62,057 nucleotides of DNA from CAYONP01 sp964405335 (GTDB taxonomy: Bacteria > Armatimonadota > UBA10988), in contig CAYONP010000024.1 in NCBI GenBank assembly GCA_964405335.1, forward strand, positions 1 through 62,057, read 5' to 3'. Under the pieces are notes generated by a model. That model had not been told where the DNA came from and did no database searches. It worked only from the letters and a program-made list of their open reading frames with translations. Both the position numbers and the translations under genes were made by a program. Below are positions 15,468-23,891 of this stretch, piece by piece. Numbering within the stretch: position 1 is the first letter of the stretch; each line of letters opens with the position of its first letter.

Positions 15468-16316
15468 ATGGCCGCTGAGACAACCGCTTCGCAGCCGCTG
15501 CCGGAAGCGGTCTCGACGGCGGTCACGGCCGTCGCCGACCGGCTCTCGGCCGCGCTGGGCGACCGGCTCGGGGCGGTCGTGCTCTACGGCAGCCTGCTCC
15601 GCGGCGGCTATCGCCCGCGCGCCTCGGATGTCAACCTCCTGATCATCCTTGATGTTGTGCGCGGCGCCGACCTGACCGCCGTGGCCGGCTGCCTGGCGGC
15701 GCACGCTGCCGTGCCGTTCGCGCCGGTGGTGATGACCCGCGACGACCTGCGCGCGGCGGCCCGCTGCGCGCCGGCGGCGGTGTGGGACATGTGGGACCAC
15801 CACCTGGTGGTCCACGGCGCGGATCCTCTGATCGGCCTGCGCATCGAGCTGGCCGACCTGGCCCGCCAGCTCCGCGCCGAGCTGCGCGACAAGCTGTTCC
15901 GGCTGCGCGCCGAGTGGCCCAGCCGGCAGCCCGAGGCGTTGCTGCGCGAGGGCTTCGGCAGCCTGCTGCACCTGCTGCGCAACGCCCTGCGGCTGTGGGA
16001 CAAGCCGGCCAACCGCGACGCCGTGGCGACCATCGGCGAGCTCGGCCGCTGCCTGCAACTCGACTTGACCGCGCTGCAACGCCTCTACGCGCTGCACTAC
16101 GGCGATGAACCGCTCCGCCGCGACGAAGCGCCCGAGCTGTTCGACCGGCTCCTGGCGCTGGCGGAGCAGGCCCTGGCCAAGCTCGACGCACTCGACCTGA
16201 AGGTGCTCCCCGTCGGCCGCGCCAGACCGAAACCCGAGCCGCCCGCCGCCGCGCCCCACGAACCGCAGGCGGCCGCCACACCAGCGCCGGCCAGCCAGGC
16301 GGAGGCCGCGCCGTGA
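15468..16316 (+). CDS. Nucleotidyltransferase-fold protein
   Basis: 282 residues. The polymerase-beta-type nucleotidyltransferase motif is visible as LYGSLLRGGYRPRASDVNLL near residues 40-60, where most members read GSxxxG...SDxDL; the second acidic residue is Asn here. A helical C-terminal region (HEPN-like in shape) and an Ala/Pro-rich tail follow. The ATG at 15468 is preferred over one at 15396 because GGAG lies 4-7 nt upstream and the fold starts soon after. The end overlaps the TPM gene by GTGA. Activity is doubtful without the second Asp. Confidence 0.6.
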   Translation: MAAETTASQPLPEAVSTAVTAVADRLSAALGDRLGAVVLYGSLLRGGYRPRASDVNLLIILDVVRGADLTAVAGCLAAHAAVPFAPVVMTRDDLRAAARCAPAAVWDMWDHHLVVHGADPLIGLRIELADLARQLRAELRDKLFRLRAEWPSRQPEALLREGFGSLLHLLRNALRLWDKPANRDAVATIGELGRCLQLDLTALQRLYALHYGDEPLRRDEAPELFDRLLALAEQALAKLDALDLKVLPVGRARPKPEPPAAAPHEPQAAATPAPASQAEAAP

Positions 16317-17161
16317 GATTGCCGTGCCGGCCCGCCGCGCTCCTGCTCGCCGCCGGCCTGGCCGCCGCGGCGCCGGTGCCCGAGCTGCTGGCGCCCGGCC
16401 TGATCGATCCCTCGAGCCTGGTCGATCCCGACGCCGCCGCGCGCATCGGCCAGCTCTGCGACCGGCTGGCCGGGCAGTCGCTCGAGCTGGCCGTCGTGGT
16501 CGAGCCGAGTGCGCCGGCCGAGCCGCCGGCGGCGCGGGCGTGGCTCGACGCCTGGCCGGCCGGCGAGGGTGACCTCGAGCGGGCGGTGCTGCACGTGTCA
16601 CTGGCCGAGCAGACCGCCACGCTGGCGGCCGGCGAGGCGATGGCGGCGCGCTGGCCCGAGCCGCTCTGGACCGACCTCCGCGACGACACGCTGGTGCCGG
16701 CGCTGGCCAGCCGCGACACGCTCGAGGTGAGCCGGGCGCTCGCCCGCGCCACCGCGGCATTGGCACAGGCCGTCGGGGTCACTGAGCCGGGCACCGTGGC
16801 CGTCGCGACGACCCCGCTGCCGCCACCGGCGCCGCCGCGGCGCTGGCTGCGACCCCTCTGGTTTGTCTGGCTGCCGACGCTGGCCCTGGCCCTGATCGCC
16901 GTCCGCCGCGTTTCGTGGTCCGGAGCGCTGCTGCTGATCCCGTGGCTGGTCCTGCTCTATGGCGGCAGCTATCTCCTGCTCCGCTTCAGGCCGGCTCTGT
17001 TCATGGTCTGCGGCGTGGCCACCATCGCGCCGGTGGTCTATCTGGTGGCCAGCCGGCCCGCGCCACGCGCCGGCCCGGCCCCCGCGCGGCGCGGCGGCTT
17101 CGGGCTCGGCGGCTTCGGCGGCTTCGGGCATGACCGGCTCCGGAGATGGGCATGGCGGTGA
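16313..17161 (+). CDS. TPM-domain membrane-anchored protein
   Basis: 282 residues. It has an N-terminal signal peptide (LLLAAGLAAAAP), then a TPM (TLP18.3/Psb32/MOLO-1) domain in about 28-165 (LIDPSSLVDPDAAARIGQLCDRLAGQSLELAVVV start), two or three membrane helices between 180 and 250, and a Gly/Phe-rich C-terminus typical of this family. The GTG start overlaps the preceding stop codon. TPM proteins are envelope proteins, some with phosphatase activity in plants; the role here is unknown. Confidence 0.7.
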   Translation: MRLPCRPAALLLAAGLAAAAPVPELLAPGLIDPSSLVDPDAAARIGQLCDRLAGQSLELAVVVEPSAPAEPPAARAWLDAWPAGEGDLERAVLHVSLAEQTATLAAGEAMAARWPEPLWTDLRDDTLVPALASRDTLEVSRALARATAALAQAVGVTEPGTVAVATTPLPPPAPPRRWLRPLWFVWLPTLALALIAVRRVSWSGALLLIPWLVLLYGGSYLLLRFRPALFMVCGVATIAPVVYLVASRPAPRAGPAPARRGGFGLGGFGGFGHDRLRRWAWR

Positions 17162-17775
17162 GCCTGATCGACGGTCTGCCGCACCGCGACGGCCGGCCCG
17201 TGGTGCTGCTCGCGCCGGCCTGGCGCGCGCCCGAGCAGGCCGGCCGCGCCCGCGAGGCGGCGCGCGAGCTGCACGACCAGGGCTGGCTGGCGGTGACCCT
17301 GCTCGACGACACCTCCATCGCGCGCGAGGCCGCCCGCCGGGCCGGCCTGGCGGTGGTCGAAGCAACCGACTGCGCCGACGCCGGCGCGGCGTGGACGGCG
17401 ATGATGCTCGGCGAGCTGCTCCTCGGCGGCGCGGAGGCTGCCCTGGCCGGCCTGCAGCAGGCGCTGCTGCTCGCCGACGATGCCGGCCGGTGGGAGCCGG
17501 TGGCCCTGCCGCAGCCGTGGCTGGCGCGGGGTAACGCGCACGAGCTGCTGGCCTACGGCCCGCGCGGCGGCGCCGTCGAGCTGCCGGCTCGTCCCGGCGC
17601 CGTGCACCTGCTCGACCCCGAGACGGGCGATCTGCTCGGCATCGTCGCCGCCGAGCCGAGCGAGCCGGTGTCGCTCCGCCTCGAGACGCGGCCGGCGGCC
17701 GTCTATCTGGGCGCCAACCGCTACCGGCGCGACGACTGGATCACTCGGCCCGAAGCCGGGTGGCTGGCCGACTGA
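17152..17775 (+). CDS. Hypothetical protein in the TPM operon
   Basis: About 207 residues, no recognised family. The N-terminal half alternates strands and helices (VVLLAPAWR..., WLAVTLLDDTSIA, LAVVEATDC), suggesting a small alpha/beta fold. The C-terminal half is beta-rich, with repeated Leu/Glu/Pro segments. The ATG at 17152 is preferred over 17146 because GGAG lies 6 nt upstream. It overlaps the end of the TPM gene by about 10 bp and so belongs to the same operon. Confidence 0.5.
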   Translation: MAVSLIDGLPHRDGRPVVLLAPAWRAPEQAGRAREAARELHDQGWLAVTLLDDTSIAREAARRAGLAVVEATDCADAGAAWTAMMLGELLLGGAEAALAGLQQALLLADDAGRWEPVALPQPWLARGNAHELLAYGPRGGAVELPARPGAVHLLDPETGDLLGIVAAEPSEPVSLRLETRPAAVYLGANRYRRDDWITRPEAGWLAD

Positions 17776-18483
17776 TCAACCCTCGTCCAGACTCTCCGGC
17801 GTGCGGCTCAAGCTCCGTGGATTGGCCGCCTCCGGCGCGGCGCGCGAGATGGCCGCGCGGCTGACGGCGCCGCACCGCCGGTCGAGTTCGGCCACGACCG
17901 TCTGGAGCTGCTTCCGCCACGCGCGCCAGGCGCGGTCGTGGAGCCGCGCGCGCAAGACCGGCAGGTCGGCCGGCGTGCCGTGCCGCCGGCACCAGGCCAG
18001 GGCCAGTGGCACCGTCTCGTCGTCGCGGGCCAGCTCGCGCAGCGCGCTCCCGAGCGAGACCGACTCGCAGCCTTCGGCCTGCTCCAGCGTCAGGTCGCAC
18101 TGCCACACGGCCACATCACGCAACACGGCGCCGTCGAGCCGGACGCCATGCCAGCGCGAGCCGGTCACGGCGGTGCCGCTCAGGGCCGCGCGGCGCAGGT
18201 CGGCCTCGCGCAGGTCGGCCTCGCGCAGGTCGGCCTGGTGCAGCACGGCGCCGCTCAGATCGGCGACCAGCAGGCTGGCGCCGCGCAGGCTGGCGCGGGT
18301 CAGGTCGCAGCCGTGCAGGTCGGCGCCGCGCAGGTCGGCGCCGGCAAACTGCGCCTTGCTCAGCGACAGCCGCGCCAGGTTGGCGCCGGGCAGCGAGAAG
18401 GCCCCGTCGCTCAGACGCGCGGGCGGTACGCCCAGCCGGCGGCGGAGCCGACCCTCGGTGAAGCTGTCGGGGGTGACGGCCAT
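17776..18483 (-). CDS. Pentapeptide-repeat protein
   Basis: 235 residues. Consecutive A(D/N)LxxAxL-type pentapeptides run from about residue 33 to 105 (ANLARLSLSKAQFAGADLRG, then ADLHGCDLTRASLRGASLL and so on), forming the right-handed quadrilateral helix of this family. A helical, Arg-rich C-terminal domain of about 100 residues (ARDDETVPLALAWCRRHG) follows. Function is unknown. It converges on the 17152 gene, with stop codons adjoining. Its ATG at 18483 is about 96 bp from the divergent sugar isomerase gene. Confidence 0.7.
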   Translation of the reverse strand: MAVTPDSFTEGRLRRRLGVPPARLSDGAFSLPGANLARLSLSKAQFAGADLRGADLHGCDLTRASLRGASLLVADLSGAVLHQADLREADLREADLRRAALSGTAVTGSRWHGVRLDGAVLRDVAVWQCDLTLEQAEGCESVSLGSALRELARDDETVPLALAWCRRHGTPADLPVLRARLHDRAWRAWRKQLQTVVAELDRRCGAVSRAAISRAAPEAANPRSLSRTPESLDEG

Positions 18484-18579
18484 GTGGACCTCATCGCCAT
18501 CGTACCCATTCGCGGGCGGCGCGGCAACGCGGAGGGTTCGCCGCGCCGGCGGCCAACGCCCGGCCGTCGGGGCCAGGAT

Positions 18580-19566
18580 GTGGACGATCGCCTGCCGTTC
18601 GGCTTGTGCGCTTTCGGGCTCAGCTATACCTGCGGCTTCGCCGGCCGCGGCACACCGCGCGAGAACCCGGCTCCGCTGAGCCTGGCCGGTCTGGTCGAAC
18701 TGGCGGCCGAGCTGCGCCTGCGCTGGGTCGAGATTCCACCCACCGGCGTGCCGGCTGAGCACCGCCCGGCGCTGCGCGAGCGTGCCGCCCAGCTTGGCCT
18801 CGAGCTGGTCGCCGGCGGCCGGCGGGTTGAGGCGCGGCAGCTCGAGGAGGATCTCCTGGCCGCCGTCGAGCTCGGCGCCAAGGTCGTCCGCACCACGCTC
18901 AGCGGCATCCTCTGCGGTGACCGGCGGAAGATCGGCCTGGCCGGCTGGCAGCGGATCGTCGGCGAGGCGGCCGAGACGCTCGGCGCGCTGGCGCCGCTGG
19001 CCGAGGAGCATGGCCTGCAGATTGGCGTCGAGAATCACCAGGACGCGACCTCCGCCGACCTCCTGCGGCTGTGCGAAGCGGTCGACAGCCCGGCGGTCGG
19101 CATCACGCTCGACACCGGCAATCCGCTCGCCGTCTGCGAGGAGCCGCTCGAGTTCGCCGCCCGCGTGCTGCCGCACCTGGTCGACGTCCACCTGAAGGAC
19201 TACCGCATCTTCCCGACGCGGAGCGGTTTTCGGCTCAGCCACTGTCCCATCGGCTCGGGCGTGGTCGACTTCGCGGCGCTGTTTGAGCTGCTCGACGGCC
19301 GGCCCGACCTGCCGCGGAGCATCGAACTGGCGGCGCTGGGCGAGCGCCACGTGACCTGCCTCGAGCCAAGCTGGTGGGACGGCTACCCGCCGCGCGAGGC
19401 GCGCTCGTTGGCCTCGTTCCTGCACTTCGTCCGCGGGCATGAGAGTGAGGGCGAGTGGCGAACGCCGTTCGAGCTGGGGCAGCCGCGGCTGCGCGAGTGG
19501 GAGTTCGAGTGCCTGATGACCAGCCTCGACAACCTCAGCCGGATCGCCATGGGAGAGAGCTGGTGA
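18580..19566 (+). CDS. Sugar phosphate isomerase/epimerase (TIM barrel)
   Basis: About 328 residues of the xylose-isomerase-like barrel family: FGLSYTCGFAG first strand, VENHQD, TLDTGNP, DVHLKDYRI and a final SIEL strand carry the usual metal ligands. It is the first gene of an operon with two SDR dehydrogenases (GTGA and ATGA overlaps), suggesting a pathway that oxidises and isomerises a sugar or inositol-type compound. The start is uncertain: GTG 18580 or TTG 18604 are both in frame just before the first strand, and neither has a good ribosome site. Confidence 0.75.
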   Translation: MDDRLPFGLCAFGLSYTCGFAGRGTPRENPAPLSLAGLVELAAELRLRWVEIPPTGVPAEHRPALRERAAQLGLELVAGGRRVEARQLEEDLLAAVELGAKVVRTTLSGILCGDRRKIGLAGWQRIVGEAAETLGALAPLAEEHGLQIGVENHQDATSADLLRLCEAVDSPAVGITLDTGNPLAVCEEPLEFAARVLPHLVDVHLKDYRIFPTRSGFRLSHCPIGSGVVDFAALFELLDGRPDLPRSIELAALGERHVTCLEPSWWDGYPPREARSLASFLHFVRGHESEGEWRTPFELGQPRLREWEFECLMTSLDNLSRIAMGESW

Positions 19567-20342
19567 GCGAACCGACGATCTTCGATCAGTTTCGACTCGA
19601 CGGCCGCGTGGCGCTGATCACCGGCGGCTCGAAGGGCCTCGGCAAGAGCATCGGCCTGGGCCTGGCCCAGGCCGGCGCCAGCGTGGTGCTCTGCTCGCGC
19701 GACCTGCCCGCCTGCGAGGCCGCCGCCGCCGAGCTCGCCGCCGCGACCGGCGCCGCCTGCCTCGGCCTGGCCGTCGACGTGACCGACGAGGAGTCGGTCG
19801 CCCGCCTGGTTGCCACCGTCGAGGAGCACCGCGGGCCGGTCGACGTGCTGATCAACAGCGCCGGCGTGAACATCCGCCACCCGGTCGAGAGCTTCCCGCC
19901 GGCCGACTACCGCACCGTGGTCGAGGTCAACCTGACCGGCACCTGGCTCTGCTGCCGCGCCGTCTCGGCGGGCATGAAGCTCCGCGGCCGCGGCTCGGTG
20001 ATCAACCTCTCCTCGGCCCTCGGCGCCGTCGGTCTGGCCGAGCGGACCGCCTACTGCGCCTCGAAGCACGGGGTGATTGGCCTGACCCGCACCCTGGCGC
20101 TCGAGTGGGCCGCCCACGGCGTGCGCTGCAACGCGCTTTGCCCCGGTCCGTTCCTGACCGAGATGAACCGGCCGCTGCTCGACCAGCCCGAGCGGGCGGC
20201 GGCGATTGTCGGCGCCACGGCCTTCCGGCGCTGGGCCGAGCTGCACGAAATCCGCGGCGCGGCGCTGTTCCTGGCCAGCGACGCGGCCAGCTACGTCACC
20301 GGCGCGACGCTCTTTGTCGACGGCGGCTGGACCGCCGGATGA
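19563..20342 (+). CDS. SDR-family oxidoreductase, gluconate dehydrogenase-like
   Basis: 259-residue classical short-chain dehydrogenase. TGGSKGLGKSIG cofactor motif (about 17-28), NSAG near 100, the catalytic Ser in INLSSALG, YCASK (Tyr and Lys), and LFVDGGWTAG at the C-terminus, the common ending of this family. A GTG start overlapping the previous stop is chosen; an upstream ATG at 19455 would only read through the isomerase gene. It is the second gene of the sugar operon. Confidence 0.85.
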   Translation: MSEPTIFDQFRLDGRVALITGGSKGLGKSIGLGLAQAGASVVLCSRDLPACEAAAAELAAATGAACLGLAVDVTDEESVARLVATVEEHRGPVDVLINSAGVNIRHPVESFPPADYRTVVEVNLTGTWLCCRAVSAGMKLRGRGSVINLSSALGAVGLAERTAYCASKHGVIGLTRTLALEWAAHGVRCNALCPGPFLTEMNRPLLDQPERAAAIVGATAFRRWAELHEIRGAALFLASDAASYVTGATLFVDGGWTAG

Positions 20343-21142
20343 GCGACCTGCCGCCGAAACTGGCCGGCCGCGTGGCGCTGGTCACCGGCGCCGCCCGCGG
20401 GCTGGGGCGGGGCATCGCGCACCGCCTGGCCCGGCTCGGCGCCGATGTCTGCATCGCCGACCTCGACCTGGCCGGCGCGTCCGAGTTCGGCGAGCCGCTG
20501 TTCGCCGACTCGGTCGCCGCCGAGCTACGCACCTTCGGCGTGCGGTCGCTCGAGTTCCAGCTCGATTGCGCCGTGCGCTCCGACGTCGACCGCATGGTCG
20601 CGACCATCCGCGAGCGGCTCGGCTCGCTCGACATCCTGGTCAACAACGCCGGCGGGATGCTGCGCCCGATCCCCGGCTCGTCAGCCTCGCAGATGAATGA
20701 GTCGGACACCCGCGACATCCTCGATATGAACCTGTGGACGACCATCCAGTGCAGCCAGGCGGCGGTGCCGCCGATGTGCGAGCGGGGCTGGGGACGGATT
20801 GTGAACGTCGGCTCGCAAGCCGGCCTGCGCGGCGGCGGCGGGCCGATGGCCAACTACGGCCTGGCCAAGGCCGGCGTGGTCCACTTCACCCGCACGCTGG
20901 CCGCCGAGGTGGGGCCGTGGGGCATCACGGTCAACTGCATCGCCCCGGCGCTGATCCGCACCAGTCGCGCGGTAGCCCAGTTTCCCGACCGCGAGTCGGC
21001 CGCCGAGCGCATCCCGCTGCGCCGGCTGGGCGTGCCCGAGGACGCGGCCAAGGTGGTCGAGTTCTTCTGCACCGAGCTGGGCGACTACGTCACCGGCCAG
21101 GTCCTCGGCCTCTGCGGCGGCACGTTGCTGTTCCCGTTCTAG
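20339..21142 (+). CDS. SDR-family oxidoreductase
   Basis: 267-residue classical short-chain dehydrogenase with TGAARGLGRGIA (16-27), NNAGG, a VGSQAG serine segment and YGLAK as the catalytic Tyr/Lys pair. Only moderately similar to the SDR before it, so the two probably act on successive intermediates. Coupled by ATGA overlap. The final gene of the operon, followed directly by a REP1 palindromic repeat. Confidence 0.85.
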   Translation: MSDLPPKLAGRVALVTGAARGLGRGIAHRLARLGADVCIADLDLAGASEFGEPLFADSVAAELRTFGVRSLEFQLDCAVRSDVDRMVATIRERLGSLDILVNNAGGMLRPIPGSSASQMNESDTRDILDMNLWTTIQCSQAAVPPMCERGWGRIVNVGSQAGLRGGGGPMANYGLAKAGVVHFTRTLAAEVGPWGITVNCIAPALIRTSRAVAQFPDRESAAERIPLRRLGVPEDAAKVVEFFCTELGDYVTGQVLGLCGGTLLFPF

Positions 21143-21174
21143 CCGGAGTACTCGGCCTGTTGGTCAACCTGGTC

Positions 21175-21258
21175 GGGGCGGGTCTCAGACCCGCCCGTCG
21201 GCGAGAGGAGCCGCTCCGGAAGCGGGCTCGTGGGCATTCGGGCGGGTCTGAGACCCGA
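21175..21258. repeat. REP1 palindromic element, copy A
   Basis: Two inward-facing palindromes (GGGGCGGGTCTCAGACCCG and GGGCGGGTCTGAGACCCG) with core GGTCTCAGACC flank a GC-rich middle. The middle is nearly the reverse complement of the one in copy B at 45187-45279, so the two copies lie in opposite orientation. Lies in the gap between the SDR operon and the IS110 element. Confidence 0.8.
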
Positions 21259-21345
21259 TCCTGCGCCACAGGCGTTAGTTTGCCGTTGACATCGGCGGTT
21301 GGTGCCACTGGACATCCCTTCGTTAGTCAAGCGCTGACTGGTGCG

Positions 21346-22602
21346 TCAGGTCGCCGGCTCGGGCGTGCTGCGCCGGTGGGCGCGGTCGTAGACCGTGCCG
21401 TCTCGGAGCAGGGCGTCGAGCACGCCCAGCAGGCGGTCGCCGATGGTTCTCAAGGCTCTGGCGTGGCGTTTGCCGTCGGCGCGGAGGGCGGCGTAGCGGG
21501 CCTTCCAGGCTGGGTCGTGGCACATCGCCAGGCGGGCCCAATGGAACAGGGCGTCGCGCAGGTGTCGGTTGCAGGCGGTGCGTCGGACCACCTGTCGGCT
21601 TTTGCTGCTCTGCCGGGTGACCGGTGCCACGCCGCTTTCGGCGCGCAGGCGGTCGATGTCGCGGCTGGCCAGTAGGCTGTAGCCCTCGCCGAGCAGTTTG
21701 CTGGCGATGACCGGTCCGACGCCCGGCAGCGATTCGACCGCGCGGAGCACCCGGGCGACCTCGTGGAGCTCTTCCGGGGCGTCGTCGGCCGGCTCGGCGA
21801 GCCGCTTCAGGAGCTTGTCGACGGCCTTGTCGAGGTCGCGCAGTTGGCGCAGCAGCAGCTGGCACCCCGCGACCAGTTGGTGGACCACGACGCGACCGGC
21901 GGCGGCGGCACCGGGGAGCGCCGGGGCGGCCGGGGCGGCGAACAGCTCGCACAGGTCGAGGGCGCTGAACCGCCGGATACGGTGGTCGGACAACAGCCGT
22001 GACCAGTCGGCCTCGCTGATCGTGCGGGCCTGGTCGGGGTCCGCCGCCGCCTGAAGCGCGGCGCAGCAGAACTGGTCGGGCAGGTGGTCGACCAGCAGCC
22101 GGCAGGCCGCCGGGAAGTACTCCTCCAGCGCCGCGCGGAGGCGGTTGGCATGGCGCAGAAGGTCGGCTTGCAGGTCGCTGCGATGGCGCTCCAGGCCGCG
22201 CAGCTCGACGATCTCCGCCGGCTGGAAAACGACCTCACGGAACGCCTTCGGATCGGTCCGCAGGCTGCTCGCGAGGACCTCGGCATCGCGCCGGTCGTCC
22301 TTCGCGCCGGCGACCGTGAAGCGCTCCCTGAAGCGGTCCGACTGCTTCGGATTGATCGCCCAGACCGACCAGCCGGCGACCAGCAGACTGGCCACCAGCA
22401 CCCCGCCCGACCGCTCGACGGCCACCGCCACCGGCCCCGCCCCGGCGAGCTGCTCGACCCAGCACTGCAGCCCCCGCAGACCGGCCGCATCGGCGCCGAA
22501 CCGGGCACTGCCCAGCACCTCGCCAGCGCTGTTCTGAAGGCAGACGAAATGCTCCCGGGAGCCCCAGTCAACCCCCAGGTAAGTGCGTCCAGACTCGTCC
22601 AT
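21346..22602 (-). CDS. IS110-family transposase (DEDD recombinase)
   Basis: 418 residues. The N-terminal RuvC-like DEDD domain starts with YLGVDWGSREHFVC (first Asp), continues with AVERSGG (Glu) and AKDDRRDAEVLA (paired Asp). The C-terminal Transposase_20 domain contains ESLPGVGPVIASKLLGE and the catalytic-serine region around APVTRQSSKSRQVVRR. The ATG at 22602 has GAGGAGGGACGTG upstream; the frame remains open for another 60 codons, but those cross the structured non-coding region. Apparently intact. Confidence 0.9.
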   Translation of the reverse strand: MDESGRTYLGVDWGSREHFVCLQNSAGEVLGSARFGADAAGLRGLQCWVEQLAGAGPVAVAVERSGGVLVASLLVAGWSVWAINPKQSDRFRERFTVAGAKDDRRDAEVLASSLRTDPKAFREVVFQPAEIVELRGLERHRSDLQADLLRHANRLRAALEEYFPAACRLLVDHLPDQFCCAALQAAADPDQARTISEADWSRLLSDHRIRRFSALDLCELFAAPAAPALPGAAAAGRVVVHQLVAGCQLLLRQLRDLDKAVDKLLKRLAEPADDAPEELHEVARVLRAVESLPGVGPVIASKLLGEGYSLLASRDIDRLRAESGVAPVTRQSSKSRQVVRRTACNRHLRDALFHWARLAMCHDPAWKARYAALRADGKRHARALRTIGDRLLGVLDALLRDGTVYDRAHRRSTPEPAT

Positions 22603-22639
22603 CACGTCCCTCCTCGGTGTGCTAGACTGAGCGGCAGGC

Positions 22640-22790
22640 CGCGGCCGTCGACATGCCTGTACTGGCGCTCGAGGCGCAACATCCCGACGGTCGTTGACCG
22701 CGACCAGCCGACCCAGGTGCAGTCCAGTGGAGGCACTCAAGGTGCAGCGGCTACTTGGCGCTCTGGGTCGGCGGCCGCTCATCAGCCGAG
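22640..22790 (-). ncRNA. Candidate IS110 bridge RNA region
   Basis: Minus-strand region directly upstream of the transposase. Two long-range stems are visible: CCGACCCAG (22763-22771) with CTGGGTCGG (22708-22716), enclosing 46 nt, and CCGTCG (22685-22690) with CGACGG (22645-22650), enclosing 34 nt. IS110-group bridge RNAs have such target- and donor-binding loops in order 5' to 3'. The first loop holds AGCCGC and GUGCC, which match the two halves of the split REP2 target. The start of the second loop holds GGGAUGU, identical to the element's right end (GGGATGT, minus strand of 21312-21318). Ends are approximate. Confidence 0.5.
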
Positions 22791-22824
22791 CCTAACCGCC
22801 ACGGCTGACGATGCAAAGGGTACA

Positions 22825-22893
22825 GGCGGCTTGTCCGCGAGTGCTGTCCAGCAGCTCGTCGGCGGCACTGGCGGGCAAGCCGCCAGTGGCACC
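22825..22893. repeat. REP2: right half of split copy plus an intact copy
   Basis: 22825-22848 continues the REP2 copy interrupted by IS110. 22861-22893 is a complete REP2 palindrome in the opposite orientation (GGCGGCACTGGCGGGC... ending in GCCAGTGGCACC). The rest of the stretch up to the HAD gene at 22980 shows no gene. Confidence 0.75.
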
Positions 22894-22979
22894 GAGAGGG
22901 CTTCTTGGGGCTCAAAGTGAACGCCGATGCCGCCCCTACGCGACATTTTGGACACGCCGACACCACCGGCACGGCGCGG

Positions 22980-23771
22980 CTACTGGACCGAGGTCAAGCG
23001 GTCCAGACCGCGCCCCTCGATCAGGTCGGCCACCGAGTCGACCACGCAATCGGGTTGGTAGGCGTAGCCGGCCAGGTCTTCGCGCCGCGTGCCGCCCGAG
23101 AGCACCAGCACGGTGCGGTAGCTGAGCTGCACGCCGCCGAGGATGTCGGTTTCCATGGTGTCCCCGATCATCGTTGTCTGCTCGGTCGACAGGTCGAGCT
23201 CCTTGCGCGCCATGCGCATCATGATCGGGCTCGGCTTGCCGACCGAGAAGGCGGTCTGGCCGGTGGCCCGCTCGATCATCGCCACAATCGCCCCGCAGCC
23301 GGGGCGCAGGCCCTCCGAGGTGGGGCAGTTCGGGTCGAGGTTGGTGGCAATCAACTTGGCGCCGCCGAGAATCAGCCGCACCGCCTTTTCGATCGACTCG
23401 AAGTTGAGCATCCGCCCCTCGCCGACGACCACGTAGTCGGGCTCCTGATCGACAATCGCGTAGCCGTTGGCATGCAGCGCCTGGAGTAGCCCGCCCTCGC
23501 CGATCACAAACGCCGTGCCGCCCGGCTTCTGCCGCGCGAGGAACCGCGCCGTGGCCACCGCGCAGGTGAACACATGCTGCTCGCCCACATCGATGCCCAT
23601 GCGTTGCAGCCGGATGGCCACGTCGCGCCGCGTGCGCTGGCTGTTGTTGGTCAGAAACATGAACGGGATGTCGGCCGCCAGCAGCCGCGAGACAAACCGG
23701 TCGGCGCCGGGAATCAGCTCGCTGCCGCGATAGATCACCCCGTCCATATCGATCAGGAAGCCGTGCCGCAT
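22980..23771 (-). CDS. HAD-IIA family hydrolase (NagD-like phosphatase)
   Basis: 263 residues. HAD motif I is FLIDMDGVIYRG near the N-terminus, motif II FLTNNS, motif III around VGKPSPIMM, and motif IV MIGDTMETDI, with a C2-type cap between. NagD-like enzymes dephosphorylate nucleotides, sugar phosphates or glycerol-phosphate compounds. The ATG at 23771 has GGAG upstream and places motif I at residue 8; a longer frame to 23843 adds an unlikely leader. It follows glmM by 120 bp and may be co-transcribed. Confidence 0.8.
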   Translation of the reverse strand: MRHGFLIDMDGVIYRGSELIPGADRFVSRLLAADIPFMFLTNNSQRTRRDVAIRLQRMGIDVGEQHVFTCAVATARFLARQKPGGTAFVIGEGGLLQALHANGYAIVDQEPDYVVVGEGRMLNFESIEKAVRLILGGAKLIATNLDPNCPTSEGLRPGCGAIVAMIERATGQTAFSVGKPSPIMMRMARKELDLSTEQTTMIGDTMETDILGGVQLSYRTVLVLSGGTRREDLAGYAYQPDCVVDSVADLIEGRGLDRLTSVQ

Positions 23772-23891
23772 CGCTCCACCGCCACGCGCCAGGCCATTGC
23801 CGAACGGCCGGAGCCGGTCACCGCCATCTGGAGTGATCCTCATGGCGGTGATTCTAGCAACCGAACGTGAAGAGCTTGTTTCGGCGGCGGG

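Larger units (their letters stand above)
21310..22824 (-). mobile_element. IS110-family insertion sequence inserted in a REP2 repeat
   Basis: About 1.5 kb. It carries a single DEDD-type transposase gene and an upstream non-coding region, with no terminal inverted repeats, as is usual for IS110. The edges are inferred because the REP2 palindrome is split: GGTGCCACTGG sits at 21301-21311 and its continuation CGGCTTGTCCGCGAGTGCTG resumes at 22827. An intact REP2 copy lies just beyond, at 22861-22893. Edges are uncertain by a few bases because CTGG/CAGG occurs at both sides. IS110 transposases are RNA-guided recombinases. Confidence 0.8.

Noticed and set aside
19383..20246. Minus-strand frame of 287 codons over the SDR operon
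   Set aside because: Shadow of the plus-strand SDR gene, with no domain signature.
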